Of a stretch of DNA of 6,619 nt, positions 6,137-6,619 are shown in pieces. The DNA is taken from the NCBI GenBank assembly GCA_963560005.1, contig CAUWNG010000093.1:1-6619 (forward strand), read 5' to 3'. Below the pieces are notes generated by a model. The model had not been told where the DNA came from and did not search any database. It worked only from the letters and a program-made list of their open reading frames with translations. Within the stretch, counting starts at the first letter, position 1. Each line of letters starts with the position of its first letter. Both the position numbers and the translations under genes were made by a program. The stretch is from CAG-273 sp963560005. Its GTDB lineage: Bacteria; Bacillota; Clostridia; TANB77; CAG-508.

Positions 6137-6157
6137 GTAAACAAAGTATATGTTTAC
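6137..6157. promoter_or_regulatory. Inverted repeat in the leader of the last gene
   Basis: GTAAACA (6137-6143) and TGTTTAC (6151-6157) form a perfect 7-base dyad around a 7-base spacer, about 20 bases downstream of the predicted transcription start. It could be an operator for a dimeric regulator or a small RNA hairpin. It lies too far upstream to cover the ribosome binding site AAAGGAG at 6175-6181. Confidence 0.4.
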
Positions 6158-6188
6158 AAAAAATCTTCTTTTTGAAAGGAGCTTTTTT

Positions 6189-6533
6189 ATGAAAAAAGAA
6201 TTCGGACATGAAGAGCGGAATCCATTAAGTGCTAATAAACTTTTAAAGCTAATCAAAAAAGCAGAAGAATTAGGTTTTAGTTATATCTATGAACACATAA
6301 TCTTAAAAGAGGAAGTGTGTTTAGAGGTAATTGAGAAAGGATATTCAATCTATTTAATTATTAATTTCTATGAAGAAGACAGTTATACTTGTATTCCTCT
6401 AAGGAAGGAAGAAAAGAAAGGCGAGATAATTGTTATAAAGGAGTTTTTAATTGAAGAAATGATTAATATTATTGAGGAAAATGATATTGATCAGTTGTAC
6501 GAATCGGAAGAGCAAGAAGATGAAGAAGAGTAA
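6189..6533 (+). CDS. Small acidic protein of unknown function
   Basis: I do not recognise this 114-residue protein. The ATG at 6189 is chosen because AAAGGAG (6175-6181) ends seven bases before it; the in-frame ATG at 6150 lacks a binding site and would fall inside the leader dyad. There is no signal peptide or membrane helix, so it should be cytoplasmic. The first 40 residues look helical ('NKLLKLIKKAEELGFSYIY'), the middle looks like beta strands ('VCLEVIEKGYSIYLIINFY', 'GEIIVIKEFLI'), and it ends in a strongly acidic tail (about 98-114, mostly Glu/Asp). Codon use differs sharply from the neighbours: 3 of 17 Ile codons are ATA here, against 20 of 21 in the comEA frame just upstream, with more GAG and ATC. 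This suggests different ancestry or different expression demands. It has its own promoter, and GC-rich hairpins follow, so it is probably monocistronic. Confidence 0.75.
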   Translation: MKKEFGHEERNPLSANKLLKLIKKAEELGFSYIYEHIILKEEVCLEVIEKGYSIYLIINFYEEDSYTCIPLRKEEKKGEIIVIKEFLIEEMINIIEENDIDQLYESEEQEDEEE

Positions 6534-6538
6534 CTTAT

Positions 6539-6563
6539 CTCCCCATAGTAGTTCTATGGGGAG
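6539..6563 (+). terminator. Terminator-like hairpin after the last gene
   Basis: CTCCCCATAG (6539-6548) pairs perfectly with CTATGGGGAG (6554-6563) around the loop TAGTT, a 10-bp stem five bases after the stop codon. The following TATTATTGGTTT is only a weak U-tract, but position and stability fit a rho-independent terminator. Confidence 0.6.
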
Positions 6564-6580
6564 TATTATTGGTTTATGAA

Positions 6581-6603
6581 AACCCCGTGTTTTACACGGG
6601 GTT
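6581..6603. terminator. Second GC-rich hairpin, probable leftward or bidirectional terminator
   Basis: AACCCCGTG (6581-6589) pairs perfectly with CACGGGGTT (6595-6603) around TTTTA; an extra T-A pair could tighten the loop to three bases. On the minus strand it is followed by TTTTCAT, on the plus strand only by TTCTAAAA, so it better suits transcription arriving from the right. Together with the hairpin at 6539-6563 it may separate two convergent transcripts. Confidence 0.45.
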
Positions 6604-6619
6604 CTAAAAGCTTCTAGCT

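Noticed and set aside
5774..6144. Two hydrophobic minus-strand open frames opposite comEA
   Set aside because: Their Phe/Ile/Leu-rich sequence is what purine-rich comEA gives in antisense, and they lack binding sites; the plus-strand HhH motifs are unmistakable.
6150..6188. Thirteen-residue N-terminal extension of the last protein from ATG 6150
   Set aside because: No Shine-Dalgarno precedes it and it overlaps the leader dyad; ATG 6189 has AAAGGAG at the right distance.

Overview
The window is very AT-rich. It carries short, tightly spaced genes with Clostridia-style Shine-Dalgarno sites (AGGAG, GGAGG, GGGGGTG) and extended -10 promoters. The proteins are a LytR-CpsA-Psr (LCP) enzyme, a DD-carboxypeptidase, CvpA and ComEA. 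Together these suggest a chromosomal segment of a low-GC, monoderm Firmicute, most likely an anaerobic, possibly uncultured, member of the Clostridia. The species cannot be read from this sequence.

Layout from left to right. Positions 1-386 hold the 3' end of a gene for a SUMF1/FGE-like (C-type-lectin-fold) protein that begins upstream of the window. A gene-poor AT-rich stretch follows (387-846), with two hairpins that look like terminators and then a strong promoter. That promoter drives a two-gene unit, 847-2693: a membrane-anchored beta-propeller-like protein (DUF5711-like) and a CvpA-family membrane protein. A second well-formed promoter at 2712-2740 drives an LCP-family cell-wall ligase with a LytR_C tail (2779-4029). 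This gene converges on a leftward D-alanyl-D-alanine carboxypeptidase gene (4064-5404, minus strand), and the two share a bidirectional hairpin terminator. Divergent from the carboxypeptidase gene is comEA (5477-6083), which is split by a one-base frameshift between its SLBB and helix-hairpin-helix parts. Last comes a small acidic protein of unknown function (6189-6533) with its own promoter, clearly different codon use, and two GC-rich hairpins behind it.

Functionally, the middle of the window is an envelope neighbourhood. It holds an LCP enzyme that attaches polymers to peptidoglycan, a carboxypeptidase that trims peptidoglycan stem peptides, and two membrane proteins of poorly defined role. 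ComEA would be the surface DNA receptor for natural transformation, but as written the DNA-binding half is out of frame.

No tRNA, rRNA, CRISPR array or complete mobile element was found. The points most worth a second look are the comEA frameshift, the lectin-fold gene end with a codon pattern compatible with a diversity-generating retroelement target, and the compositionally distinct last gene with its tandem hairpins. I did not see a clearly new multi-gene system.
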